Assembly (NCBI GenBank): GCA_020073015.1
Contig: JAIQFZ010000013.1
Location: forward strand, 1-60,137
Direction of reading: 5' to 3'
DNA length: 60,137 nt
Origin: Terriglobia bacterium
GTDB taxonomy: Bacteria; Acidobacteriota; Terriglobia; Terriglobales; Acidobacteriaceae
Shown: one piece after another, positions 27,061-35,376 of the stretch
Position numbering within the stretch: the first letter of the stretch is position 1
How the letters are laid out: each line of letters begins with the position of its first letter
Notes under the pieces: model-generated
What the model was told of the DNA's origin: nothing
Databases searched by the model: none
Seen by the model: the letters and a program-made list of their open reading frames with translations, nothing else
Translations under genes and position numbers: made by a program

Positions 27061-28212
27061 TCAGATCCGCATCGGCATCACAATATAGCGGTACTTGTAC
27101 TCTTCGCCCTCCGCGGGACGCAGCTGCCCGGCCGACTGCGGATCCTTAAGCTCGAGTTTCACGTCGCCCGCGCCCGTCGCCTTGATGAAATCCGTCAGAT
27201 ACTGCGCGTTGAAGCCGATCGCCATCGGATCGCCGTTGTACTCCACTTCAATCGAATCCTCGGACTCACCCGTCTCTGTCGACGACGCCGATAGCTTCAG
27301 CTCGCCCTTCTCCAGACGCAGCCGCACCGCCCGCGACCGCTCGTCGGCAAACTGCGCCACACGTGCGATCGCCGCCCCCAATTCCTCGCCATGCACCGTA
27401 ATCGACTTGGTGTTGTCCTTCGGCAGCACAGCCTCGTAGTTGGGGAATTGCCCCGTGAGTTGCCGCGAGGTCAACAGCCGCGGGCCCACGCGGAAGAACA
27501 GCGTCGACTCATCCTTGGCAAAGTCGATGGTTTCAACGTCGGAGTCCAGCAGCGACTTCAGTTCGTCCATCGCTTTCTTCGGCACCAGCGTCTTCATCTC
27601 GCCTGAGACACCCTCAAACTTCTCGCCCGCGCGCTCGATGTGCGCCAACCGGTGTCCATCGGTCGCCACCATCGTGATCGACTCCGATTTCAGCACCATC
27701 AGAGCGCCATTCAGCGTGTAGCGCGATTCCTCGCTCGCGATTGCAAAGCCGGTCTTCGCGATCATCGACCGCAGAACCGCAGCTGGAATCTTCACCACGC
27801 CCGCCGCCGGAAACACTGGCAAGCTCGGAAAATTCGATCGCGCCATCCCCACCATCTTGGTATTTGACCGCCCGCACCGGATGCTCACCCAGTGGTTTTC
27901 CAGTAGTTTGATGGTGATCTCGGCATCAGGCAGCAATCGCACGTAGTCATAAAGCTTCCGTGCGGGAATCGTACAGGCGCCCTCTTTCTTCACCTTCGCA
28001 CTGCACGAAGTGCGCAGGCTCAGGTCCAGATCCGTTGCCGTCAGCGATAACTTGTCCCCAGCAGCTTCAAAAAGATAATTGGAGAGGATCGGAATCGTGG
28101 TTTTGCGCTCCACCACGCCCTGGGTCGCGGTCAGTTCGCGCAATAGTTCAAACTTGCTGACTGTGATCTCCATCGTCGTGGTAGCTGCAGCAGGAGCGAC
28201 TTCGACCGGCAT
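27061..28212 (-). CDS. dnaN: DNA polymerase III beta sliding clamp
   Basis: This 383-aa protein has three clamp domains: MEITVSKFELLRELTATQGVVERKTTIPIL at the N-terminus (split over the start region), IAKTGFAIASEESRYTLNG in domain 2, and IGFNAQYLTDFIKA near the end, finishing VMPMRI. It tethers polymerase III to DNA. I keep ATG 28212, preceded by GGGAGA 6 nt upstream; ATG 28173, the more usual family start, has no visible ribosome site. It lies downstream of dnaA on the same strand. Confidence 0.95.
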   Translation of the reverse strand: MPVEVAPAAATTTMEITVSKFELLRELTATQGVVERKTTIPILSNYLFEAAGDKLSLTATDLDLSLRTSCSAKVKKEGACTIPARKLYDYVRLLPDAEITIKLLENHWVSIRCGRSNTKMVGMARSNFPSLPVFPAAGVVKIPAAVLRSMIAKTGFAIASEESRYTLNGALMVLKSESITMVATDGHRLAHIERAGEKFEGVSGEMKTLVPKKAMDELKSLLDSDVETIDFAKDESTLFFRVGPRLLTSRQLTGQFPNYEAVLPKDNTKSITVHGEELGAAIARVAQFADERSRAVRLRLEKGELKLSASSTETGESEDSIEVEYNGDPMAIGFNAQYLTDFIKATGAGDVKLELKDPQSAGQLRPAEGEEYKYRYIVMPMRI

Positions 28213-28509
28213 ATTGATTCTCCCGACTCTACTTCTGTTCCTTCCTTATATCAAATGCAAAAGCAAGAAAACCAGTAGTAACCGTAGGTGGTTCGGAGAA
28301 GTGGAAAAAACGTCCAGGTCCTGCCAGTTCAATCGATTCCGATTCTACTCTTAATGTGGAGAATCGACTCCACCCGCGGCGGACCTCAATGCATTGCTGG
28401 TATCGGTACTTGGGTTTGCTGCTCACTTCCCACAACTTTCACAGGCACTCCACAGCCAGGGGACAGGAAGAACGGAGTGCAAAGTGGAAAATCGGGCGGA
28501 AACCGCCGT
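28213..28509. other. dnaA-dnaN intergenic region, weak oriC candidate
   Basis: This 297-base gap has relatively AT-rich patches. It contains TGTGGAGAA at 28355 (one base from a TGTGGATAA DnaA box) within an inverted repeat GTGGAG/CTCCAC (28356-28373). Two AGTGGAAAA-like sites lie near 28301 and 28483. No perfect DnaA box was found, so origin function is only suggested by gene context. Confidence 0.3.
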
Positions 28510-29904
28510 TTAAGCGCCTAACTGCTCGGTCAATTTATTAAGCAGCCTGTTCAAATCCTTGTCGCCCTTGCGGACCTCTTCGATCTTCTCCACCGAGTGC
28601 AGCACCGTCGTGTGGTGCTTGCCGCCGAACTGCCGCCCAATCTCCGGCAACGAAGCCTCCGTCAGATGCTTGGCCAGGTACATCGCAATCTGCCGAGGGT
28701 AGACGATCGACCGCGAATTGTTCTTCGCCTTGATCTCCACCAGGCGCAGGCCAAACTGTTCGGCGACTGCCTTCTGAATAGACTCAATCGTGACCTTCCG
28801 CGCCTGCGAGTCGATGAAGTTCTTCAGCACCTGCTGGGTGTAGGGAAGTGTGATCTCCGCCCCGATCAGCGACGAGTGCGCCACCAGCCGGATCAGCGCG
28901 CCTTCAAGCTCCCGCACATTCGACCGGATATTCGAAGCAATAAACAGCGCCACATCCGTCGGGATCGTGACTTTTTCCTGCTCCGCCTTCTTCTGCAGGA
29001 TGGCAACCTTCGTCTCCAGGTCCGGCGGTTGAATGTCGGCAATCAGCCCCCACTCAAACCGGCTGCGCAACCGGTCCTCGAATTCCGCCAACTCTTTGGG
29101 CGGACGGTCGCTGGCAATCACGATCTGCTTCATCGATTCATGCAGCGTATTGAACGTATGGAAGAACTCTTCCTGGGTCCGTTCCTTTTGCGTGAGGAAC
29201 TGGATATCGTCCACCAGCAGCACATCCACATTCCGGAACTTGTCCCGGAAGCTGGTCATCTTGTCGTAGCGCAGCGAGTTGATCATCTCGTTGGTGAACT
29301 TCTCGCTCGACACGTAACAGATCGCCGCTTGCGGCGACCGGCGCTTGACCTCGTGCCCGATAGCCTGCATCAGGTGCGTCTTGCCCATGCCGACGCCGCC
29401 GTATAGGAATAGCGGGTTGTAGGCCTTCGACGGCCGCTCCGCCACCGCCTGGCAGGCGGCATGCGCGAACTGGTTCCCGCTCCCGATCACGAACGCGTCA
29501 AACGTGTAGCGCGGGTTCAGTTGCGCCGCACTGTCCCAATCAAAGCGCGCTTGCGTCGGGTGGAGCCCGCCCGTCAGAGTTTGCCCACCTTGGTTCTGCA
29601 TCGACAGCCCGCCGTTGTGCCGGATCGGCGTATTCGACGGATCATCTTCTGACGTCACGAACTTGACGTCCTTGTAATCCAGCCCGAGATTATCGATCGC
29701 TTCCTGGATCAGGTCCGCGTATTTGTCGCCCACGTGGCTGAACTCGGCGGTGGGAACGCGTATGAAGAGAATTCCATTACTGGCATGACTGTAGCGCGTC
29801 GGCTTCAGCCAAGTGTCGTAGGAGTGCCGGTTGATTTTCTTTTCCAGCGCGTCCAGGATGCGCACCCAAGGATTCGGAATGATGGCGGAACTTGTAACAG
29901 ACAT
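28510..29904 (-). CDS. dnaA: Chromosomal replication initiator DnaA
   Basis: This 464-aa AAA+ initiator has domain I (WVRILDALEKKINRHSYDTWL), a linker, Walker A GGVGMGKTHL near 166, Walker B LLVDDIQFL near 231 and the DNA-binding domain IV signature EIGRQFGGKHHTTVLHSVEK near 425. The start is Met at 29904, with only a weak GGA upstream. A TTGACA (30129-30134 complement) and an inverted repeat CGCGAT/ATCGCG lie upstream and may be part of its promoter, though the -10 is poor. It is the core of the origin cluster. Confidence 0.96.
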   Translation of the reverse strand: MSVTSSAIIPNPWVRILDALEKKINRHSYDTWLKPTRYSHASNGILFIRVPTAEFSHVGDKYADLIQEAIDNLGLDYKDVKFVTSEDDPSNTPIRHNGGLSMQNQGGQTLTGGLHPTQARFDWDSAAQLNPRYTFDAFVIGSGNQFAHAACQAVAERPSKAYNPLFLYGGVGMGKTHLMQAIGHEVKRRSPQAAICYVSSEKFTNEMINSLRYDKMTSFRDKFRNVDVLLVDDIQFLTQKERTQEEFFHTFNTLHESMKQIVIASDRPPKELAEFEDRLRSRFEWGLIADIQPPDLETKVAILQKKAEQEKVTIPTDVALFIASNIRSNVRELEGALIRLVAHSSLIGAEITLPYTQQVLKNFIDSQARKVTIESIQKAVAEQFGLRLVEIKAKNNSRSIVYPRQIAMYLAKHLTEASLPEIGRQFGGKHHTTVLHSVEKIEEVRKGDKDLNRLLNKLTEQLGA

Positions 29905-30232
29905 TTTTTTCCAATATATCGAATGCGCCCGCGAAGACGCATCCGGAACAATCAACTCTCGCCTGTGAGATCTCTAAGAGCAGCTTCCGCTCGCGCAGTT
30001 GCTGGTTGCCTTGATGATTTGCAGTACGAAGACGAAGGGCATGGTAGCACAGAAAAATTCGGCGCGTCGGTGTCCCCAACAAAAAAAGTTTTCGCCGAAG
30101 CACTTCTTCAATCGCGATTTCATCGCGCTGTCAAGTGTCGAGAGAATAACTGCCACGCAAAGAGTGCAACGTACGCGTGACTTACGTAGGGACAGCCGCC
30201 CTCGGCTGTCCAGCCGAGCCAAGCTCGGCCCC
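29905..30232. other. 328-base region upstream of dnaA
   Basis: This contains a perfect TTGACA on the minus strand (30129-30134), the inverted repeat CGCGAT-TTC-ATCGCG at 30113-30127 and a family B repeat at 30183-30230. No gene and no clear DnaA boxes were found. Confidence 0.4.
30183..30230. repeat. Dispersed repeat family B copy
   Basis: TACGTAGGGACAGCCGCCCT leads into CGGCTGTCCAGCCGAGC and AAGCTCGGC. It lies directly downstream of the jag stop on the minus strand and could serve as its transcript end. Confidence 0.65.
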
Positions 30233-30766
30233 TTACTCCGTCCGGCGCCCCGGCCGTGCCACCGGCTTGTAATTCCCCGGATACACCACCACCGACCGCC
30301 GTCCCCCTTCGCCGTCGCTCTCGGTTTTCAAATCCGTTTCCTCGCGCAGCGCCAGGTGCACAATCCGTCGCTCGCGCGACGACATCGGCGCAAACCGGTA
30401 GGGCGTTCCCGTGCTCCGTACTTTCTCCGCGGCCGTGCGCGCCGCCAGTTGCAGTTCCTCAATTCGCAGCGAGCGAAAATTCTTGCAATCGAACCAGATC
30501 TTTTCGTGCTCGTTGCCCTGCAGGTGCAGAATCTCCGACGCCAGCAATTCAAACGAACGCAGCAACTCCCCCGCCCGCTCCAGCAGCAGCGCCGAATCCG
30601 GTCCCGCAAACTCCACCAGAATCTCCGGATGTTCCCACTCCCGGTTCCCCGCGATCGGAGGATCCACCGTGATCCGGTACTTCAAGCGAAACCCGCCATG
30701 CGTAATGACGGTCTGCAGAAATTCCCCAATCTGTTTTGCGGCCGCAACCTTGTCTGTGATCGGCAT
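30233..30766 (-). CDS. jag: Jag (SpoIIIJ-associated) R3H-domain RNA-binding protein
   Basis: This 177-aa protein ends in an R3H-type domain: ELQLAARTAAEKVRSTGTPYRFAPMSSRERRIVHLAL, with the Arg-x3-His pattern. Before it is a KH-like region (LLASEILHLQGNEHEKIWFDCKNFR). Jag proteins bind RNA and are encoded with yidC. Here it lies 52 nt downstream of yidC. The N-terminal Jag_N domain is not evident. Start as given by ATG 30766. Confidence 0.85.
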   Translation of the reverse strand: MPITDKVAAAKQIGEFLQTVITHGGFRLKYRITVDPPIAGNREWEHPEILVEFAGPDSALLLERAGELLRSFELLASEILHLQGNEHEKIWFDCKNFRSLRIEELQLAARTAAEKVRSTGTPYRFAPMSSRERRIVHLALREETDLKTESDGEGGRRSVVVYPGNYKPVARPGRRTE

Positions 30767-30818
30767 AATTAATTCTCAGCCTTCCGCCCGTGAACGCTCG
30801 TAGCTCGATGCTTGCAGC

Positions 30819-32573
30819 TCACTTCTCTTTCTTCCGCGCCCGCTTCTCCATCATCTCGCGCATCTCGCGCCCCAGCGAAGTGCGGTTCATCACCGCCTGC
30901 TGCACGATCCCGATTAGCTGTCCGGCCGACCAGTACAGGCACAACCCGGCCGCCAGGTTCCAGCTCATCACGCCCAGCATGCCCGGCATCATGATGTTCA
31001 TCATCTTCTGCTGCGTCGGATCCATCCCAGCCTGCGGCGTCATGCGCTGCATGACCAGCATGGTCACGATAATCGCAATCGGCAGGATGTGCCACGGGTC
31101 GGGCGCGGAGAGATCGCGAATCCATAACCAGGGCGCATGCCGCAAATCCATTGCCACGCCCAGCATCCGGTAGTACGCAAAAAGAAACGGCATCTGAATC
31201 AGCAGCGGCAGACAGCCCCCCGCCGGATTCACGCCCTCCTTCTTGTACAGTGCCGAGACCTCCTGGTTCATCTCGGCTTTCTTCGGATCGCGCAGGCTGT
31301 ACTTTTTGTACTTCTCCTGGATCGCCTTGATCTGCGGCGCCACGCGCTGCATCTTCAGCATCGACTTCATCTGCGACAAACGCAGGGGCAGCAGCGCCAC
31401 ATTGATGACCAGCGTCTGCAGCAGAATCGCCCAGCCCCAGTTCGCCACGATGTGGTAGTACATCCACTTCAGCCACTCAAACAATGGACGCGCGATCAGC
31501 CCCAGCCAGCCAAAATCGACGATCGCGCGTAGATCGGGCTCTGCGCCCGTGATCCCCGGCACCCGCACCGACTCCAGGTCCGGCAGTGACTTCGGTCCGA
31601 CGTAGAGCCGCCCAGCCGTTGCACCCTTCAAGCTGCCGACCGCGGCGCCCAGCACATCGACCTTGTCCATCTGTTTGCTGTCGCCGCCCCGCGGAATCTC
31701 GATCGTGTTATGCAGCGTCACCATGGCCGAGGACTGCGGATCTTGCGGCAGAAATACGGCAGCAAAATACTGGTCCGAAAGTCCAGCCCAGTGGAAGGGC
31801 CCCGGCACTGTGCCGCCACCGCTGATCTTCTTGATCGCCAACCGCTCGACCTTGCTGTCGTACTGGTAAGCAATCTGGCCGGTCGCGTACTGCGGACCGA
31901 TCGTCTCATCGCCGAACCCCGCCGGCCACATCGGGAACGCCGTCACCTCGACACCCTTGACTTGGACCGAAGTCCGTACGCCGACCACATAACTGTGATC
32001 GAACTTGAAACTCTTCTGCACCGCGACGTCGCCGTCGGAATAAGCAAACGTGATTTCAGCCGGTGCCGTGGTGCTCGTGCCGGTCGCCACATAAAGCGCA
32101 GAGTTGACTGTGTTCCGCAGCCCCTCGTCATACGTCCACAGCGACAGGGGATACCCATGCTTCTCAGCTGCCGTGGCGTTCACCAGTTCCAGCTGGCCGC
32201 CCTTATCGTCGGTGTACTTCTTGAGCACCCACGACTTCACCCGCCCGCCACGATTCGTGAACACGATCCGGTACAGACCATTCTCAATGACGGTCTCCGA
32301 TTCATTAGTCGCCTGCTGAGGAGCTGGCGCTGCCGGTTTGTTCTTCTCGGACTTTGCGGTGGGGGGGGTGTTCGCCGCGCCTGTCGGCATCGGGGGCTGT
32401 GCCTGGTTCTGCGCAGGCGCCGGCTGCGAACTCTCCGGCTTCGCCGGAGGCTGCGGCAGATATTTCTTCAGCACAGGCTGGAACAACATGATGACCAGGA
32501 AGGTCAGCGCAAACACCAGCAGCAGCCTGCGCTCCATCCCAGGTTCTTGCTGAGGATTTTTAAATTCTGCCAA
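30819..32573 (-). CDS. yidC: Membrane protein insertase YidC
   Basis: This 584-aa insertase has a first TM (LLLVFALTFLVIMLFQPVLK), a Pro/Gln-rich linker, a large periplasmic beta domain (ENGLYRIVFTNRGGRVKSW) and the conserved five-TM C-terminal core. The core contains NWGWAILLQTLVINVALLPLR, QEVSALYKKEGVNPAGGCLP and QRMTPQAGMDPTQQKMM. I place the start at TTG 32573, one base after the yidD stop, because the product then begins MAEFKNPQQEPGMERR, which fits the N-terminus I associate with this phylum. ATG 32537 is the alternative. The longer frame to 32684 is family B repeat read in frame. Confidence 0.92.
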   Translation of the reverse strand: MAEFKNPQQEPGMERRLLLVFALTFLVIMLFQPVLKKYLPQPPAKPESSQPAPAQNQAQPPMPTGAANTPPTAKSEKNKPAAPAPQQATNESETVIENGLYRIVFTNRGGRVKSWVLKKYTDDKGGQLELVNATAAEKHGYPLSLWTYDEGLRNTVNSALYVATGTSTTAPAEITFAYSDGDVAVQKSFKFDHSYVVGVRTSVQVKGVEVTAFPMWPAGFGDETIGPQYATGQIAYQYDSKVERLAIKKISGGGTVPGPFHWAGLSDQYFAAVFLPQDPQSSAMVTLHNTIEIPRGGDSKQMDKVDVLGAAVGSLKGATAGRLYVGPKSLPDLESVRVPGITGAEPDLRAIVDFGWLGLIARPLFEWLKWMYYHIVANWGWAILLQTLVINVALLPLRLSQMKSMLKMQRVAPQIKAIQEKYKKYSLRDPKKAEMNQEVSALYKKEGVNPAGGCLPLLIQMPFLFAYYRMLGVAMDLRHAPWLWIRDLSAPDPWHILPIAIIVTMLVMQRMTPQAGMDPTQQKMMNIMMPGMLGVMSWNLAAGLCLYWSAGQLIGIVQQAVMNRTSLGREMREMMEKRARKKEK

Positions 32574-32574
32574 A

Positions 32575-32919
32575 TCAGTAGCTCGTAATCTTAAGTGTGG
32601 GGACAACCGCCCTCGGCTGTCCAGCCGAGCGAAGCTCGGCAGTTTTATCAACGCGTGTGGAACAGCACTGGGTGCCCCATTCATCGCGCACTATGCGATG
32701 GGTGGGGCCCTTCACCACCGGATCGTACCCGCCCCTCACAAAAGGATGGCACCTCAGCACCCGCCAAGCCGCCATCGCTCCGCCCCGCAGCGCACCATAC
32801 CGTCCCACCGCTTCCATCGCATACTCCGAACAAGTCGGAACATACCGGCAAGAAGGAGGAAAAGCAGGCGAAACCCACCGCTTGTAACCCCGCAACAGCC
32901 AGAGCGCGACAACTTTCAT
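32575..32919 (-). CDS. yidD: Membrane insertion factor YidD with repeat-derived tail
   Basis: This 114-aa protein contains the YidD core over residues 1-75: [28 protein letters not shown] and [16 protein letters not shown]. YidD helps YidC-dependent insertion at the inner membrane. The last part ([21 protein letters not shown]) is translated from a family B repeat (32595-32640), so the normal C-terminus was replaced or extended. ATG overlaps the rnpA stop (ATGA). The stop is one base before the yidC TTG, indicating coupled translation. Confidence 0.9.
   Translation of the reverse strand: MKVVALWLLRGYKRWVSPAFPPSCRYVPTCSEYAMEAVGRYGALRGGAMAAWRVLRCHPFVRGGYDPVVKGPTHRIVRDEWGTQCCSTRVDKTAELRSAGQPRAVVPTLKITSY
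32595..32640. repeat. Family B repeat inside the yidD 3' end
   Basis: GTGTGGGGACAACCGCCCTC leads into GGCTGTCCAGCCGAGCGAAG and CTCGGC. It matches 30183-30230 and 17511-17559. It codes for the last residues of YidD and lies in the space before yidC. Confidence 0.75.
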
Positions 32920-33320
32920 TTCTCCACCAACTTCTTCGCAATCAAGTCAAAGGCCCGGCGAACCTCGTCCACCACCACCGGAAACTCCACCGTCAGCACC
33001 GATTTCTTGGGATTAATCACCACATCTACCGCACCCTTCAGCAGCCCCCGCCGCAGCCGCACCGCTTCGCGCAGCCGCCGCTTAATCCGGTTCCGCTGGA
33101 CCGCACCTCCCAGCACGCGCCCCACCGTAAATCCGACGCGCGCACCGCCCTCCGCCTGCCGCAGATAAAACACGGTCATGTGAGAGGAAAAGTGCCGCCG
33201 TCCCTGCTTGTACACGCGCTCGAAATCCGAGTGCTTCAGCAACCGCGCCGCACGGGGAAATCCTGCTCCCTCCTGGTCCACGGATTGCTCAACACTCTGG
33301 TTGGGAGCGTCCGCGCTCAC
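32916..33320 (-). CDS. rnpA: Ribonuclease P protein component
   Basis: This 134-aa protein has the RNase P signature [13 protein letters not shown], preceded by [17 protein letters not shown] and [12 protein letters not shown]. It binds the RNase P RNA and helps 5' processing of tRNAs. I choose GTG 33320 (AGGA 7 nt upstream), 47 nt after rpmH; GTG 33335 is close behind. The open frame reaches up to 33551, but that part overlaps rpmH in another frame and is not real. The stop overlaps yidD by ATGA. Confidence 0.9.
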   Translation of the reverse strand: MSADAPNQSVEQSVDQEGAGFPRAARLLKHSDFERVYKQGRRHFSSHMTVFYLRQAEGGARVGFTVGRVLGGAVQRNRIKRRLREAVRLRRGLLKGAVDVVINPKKSVLTVEFPVVVDEVRRAFDLIAKKLVEK

Positions 33321-33367
33321 TTCATAGTCCTGCACAATTGACGGCCCTGCTGTCCGTGGTGGGAAGA

Positions 33368-33523
33368 CTACTCGCGGAAACCCGGTTTCACCGAGACGCG
33401 CTTGCGTCCCTTGGCCCGGCGGCGCGACAGCACTGCGGCCCCGCTCTTGGTCTTCATGCGAGTCCGGAACCCGTGCTTCTTCGAGCGCTTGCGCCGGTTG
33501 GGTTGAAATGTACGTTTCGGCAT
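33368..33523 (-). CDS. rpmH: 50S ribosomal protein L34
   Basis: This 51-aa protein begins [20 protein letters not shown], the universal L34 N-terminus, and ends [13 protein letters not shown]. Lengths of 44-51 aa are normal. It heads the rpmH-rnpA-yidD-yidC-jag operon. A good promoter (TTGCGG, 17 nt, TATACT on the minus strand) lies 50-75 nt upstream. Confidence 0.95.
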   Translation of the reverse strand: MPKRTFQPNRRKRSKKHGFRTRMKTKSGAAVLSRRRAKGRKRVSVKPGFRE

Positions 33524-33571
33524 CGAAAATCCCTGCTCCTGATCGAATCAACTTCCCTGAGGCAAACGGTA

Positions 33572-33600
33572 AGTATAAATGACGCCGACGCCCCCCGCAA
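33572..33600 (-). promoter_or_regulatory. Promoter of the rpmH operon
   Basis: On the minus strand, TTGCGG (33600-33595) and TATACT (33577-33572) are separated by exactly 17 nt. The -10 has 5 of 6 consensus bases, the -35 has 3 of 6. Confidence 0.5.
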
Positions 33601-33662
33601 ACGCGTCCGCTCGCTACAATGACCCTGATTAACTATCCACCAACCACGATCCACTGTCCGTT

Positions 33663-35192
33663 ATGAACCTGGACGACACAATCGTAGCCATCGCCACCCC
33701 GCCCGGCCGCGGCGGCATCGGCGTAGTTCGCCTCGCCGGTCCCGATGCGCGGAAAATCGCCGAACCAATGCTCCGCCTAAAGCACGAGCTAGAGCCCGGC
33801 CGAGCCATTTTCGGCGAACTAATCGACCCGTGTAGCGCGGACACTCCTGTCCGCGTAACCGCCGACACCGTCCCTCCGCGGACCTCGCCAGAACCCTCCG
33901 ACCGCATCGACGAAGTCGTGGTCACCTATTTCCAGAAACCCCACTCCTACACCACCGACGACATCGTCGAAATCTCCGCCCACGGCTCCCCCGTCGTCCT
34001 GCGCCACATCGTGGAACTCGCCCTGGCCCGCGGCGCCCGCCTCGCCGAGCCCGGCGAGTTCACCATGCGAGCCTTCCTCAACGGACGCCTCGACCTAACC
34101 CAGGCCGAAGCCGTCCGCGACCTGATCGACTCGCAAACCCTCTTCCAAGCCAAAGTAGCCGCCCAGCAACTGGAAGGCGCGCTCTCGAAGCGCCTGAAGC
34201 CGATCAAGCAAAAGTTAGTCGAACTGATCGCCCTGCTAGAAGCAGGAATCGACTTTGCCGAAGACGACGTCTCCATCGCACCCGACGCAACTATCCTCAG
34301 CCACATCGCCGAAGTCCGAGCCCCGCTCGATCAACTAGCCGCCAGCTTCCATTACGGAAAAATCGTCCACCAGGGCCTGACGCTAGCCATCGTAGGCCGG
34401 CCAAACGTAGGCAAATCCAGCCTCTTCAACCGCCTCGTCGAGCGCGAGCGAGCCATCGTCACCGCCCAACCCGGCACCACCCGCGACCTGGTCAGCGAAA
34501 CCGTAGCCATCGGCGGCATCCCCGTGCAGCTCGTCGATACCGCCGGCATCCGCCGAGCCCTCGACGAAGCGGAAAGCATCGGCATCAAGAAATCCATGGA
34601 GGCCCTGGCCGACGCCGACCTGGTCCTCGTCGTCCTCGACGCCTCACAACCTGTCTCCGACGAAGACCGCGAACTGCTGGCTCAGATTGAAGGTCGCGCT
34701 GCCATCGTTGTGGATAACAAGTGCGACCTGCGGGACTCGGGCGGAGATTCGCCTCACAAGAATGCGCCCGCCGATTCCAGCTCAACGACAGCCCGGGAGG
34801 GGCGACCCAGCTTAGCCCAGCGCTTCAGCGCTGGGAGTACGAGAACAGACAACCAAGTCCCGGAGGGACGGCCCACCCTCCAGGTGATCCCCACTTCCGC
34901 CCTCACCGGCCAAGGCATCCCCGATCTCCGGGCCCAGATCCTCCATCACATCACCGGCACCACCGCACCCACCGAATCCACGTTCCTCACCAACGTCCGT
35001 CACCACAAGCTGATCACTGACGCCCTGGCCGCACTAAACGCAGCCACCAACGCCGTCGCCGCCCGCGTCCCCCACGAAATGCTCCTTCTCGACCTCTACA
35101 GCGCCCTCCGCCCCCTCGACGAAATCACCGGAGCCACCACCACCGACGACATCCTCAACCTGATCTTTGGCACCTTCTGCATCGGAAAGTAA
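33663..35192 (+). CDS. mnmE: tRNA-modification GTPase MnmE with two repeat-derived insertions
   Basis: MnmE with MnmG forms the cmnm5U34 modification of tRNA. This 509-aa version is about 55 aa longer than usual (about 450). The N-terminal folate domain ([17 protein letters not shown]), GTPase G1 [13 protein letters not shown], the G2/G3 region ending DTAGIRR, G4 NKCD, G5 SALTG and the C-terminal FCIGK with the essential Cys are all present. Insert 1 (about residues 57-79) is a family A repeat. Insert 2 (about residues 361-408) lies between G4 and G5 and is another repeat family. Both keep the frame. mnmG does not follow; an integrase gene does. Confidence 0.93.
   Translation: MNLDDTIVAIATPPGRGGIGVVRLAGPDARKIAEPMLRLKHELEPGRAIFGELIDPCSADTPVRVTADTVPPRTSPEPSDRIDEVVVTYFQKPHSYTTDDIVEISAHGSPVVLRHIVELALARGARLAEPGEFTMRAFLNGRLDLTQAEAVRDLIDSQTLFQAKVAAQQLEGALSKRLKPIKQKLVELIALLEAGIDFAEDDVSIAPDATILSHIAEVRAPLDQLAASFHYGKIVHQGLTLAIVGRPNVGKSSLFNRLVERERAIVTAQPGTTRDLVSETVAIGGIPVQLVDTAGIRRALDEAESIGIKKSMEALADADLVLVVLDASQPVSDEDRELLAQIEGRAAIVVDNKCDLRDSGGDSPHKNAPADSSSTTAREGRPSLAQRFSAGSTRTDNQVPEGRPTLQVIPTSALTGQGIPDLRAQILHHITGTTAPTESTFLTNVRHHKLITDALAALNAATNAVAARVPHEMLLLDLYSALRPLDEITGATTTDDILNLIFGTFCIGK
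33831..33856 (+). repeat. Family A repeat inside mnmE
   Basis: GTGTAGCGCGGACACTCCTG and TCCGCG are identical to the intergenic copies at 21087 and 26049. Here they are translated as CSADTPVRV within the N-terminal domain of MnmE. Confidence 0.85.
34785..34885 (+). repeat. Family C repeat inside the MnmE G domain
   Basis: Two near copies of a GGGAGGGGCGACCCA/GGAGGGACGGCCCA unit (34795 and 34862 regions) bracket an inverted repeat CCCAGCGC-TTCA-GCGCTGGG at 34815-34834. Together they encode REGRPSL...PEGRPTL between motifs G4 and G5. Confidence 0.75.
35175..35192 (+). other. mnmE 3' end, possible attachment site
   Basis: The last 18 bases of mnmE, TTCTGCATCGGAAAGTAA, correspond to the conserved trmE 3' end used as attB by SGI1-type islands. 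An integrase gene begins 185 nt downstream. I could not find a second copy of this sequence in the window, so use as attL is unproven. Confidence 0.35.
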
Positions 35193-35376
35193 GGTTACGT
35201 CCAATGGCATCCAAGGAAGTCTCAGTCAGCAGGAAATTCCCGTCCAATCAGTGATATAATGTCTTATACTGTCCAGTAGAGCACACAGGAAGCCCACTGC
35301 TGCCGTGTACTCCTACATGTACTCGCAATGGAAGATAAGGACTGTAGGGCTTGGAGTACACACGAGAAGGGGAAAC

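Noticed and set aside
28213-30232. A proven oriC with DnaA boxes
   Set aside because: No perfect TTATCCACA box was found on either strand; only near matches and gene context remain, so it is listed as a weak candidate.
33321-33551. N-terminal extension of rnpA over rpmH
   Set aside because: The extension is the out-of-frame reading of rpmH, and RNase P proteins are about 110-135 aa.
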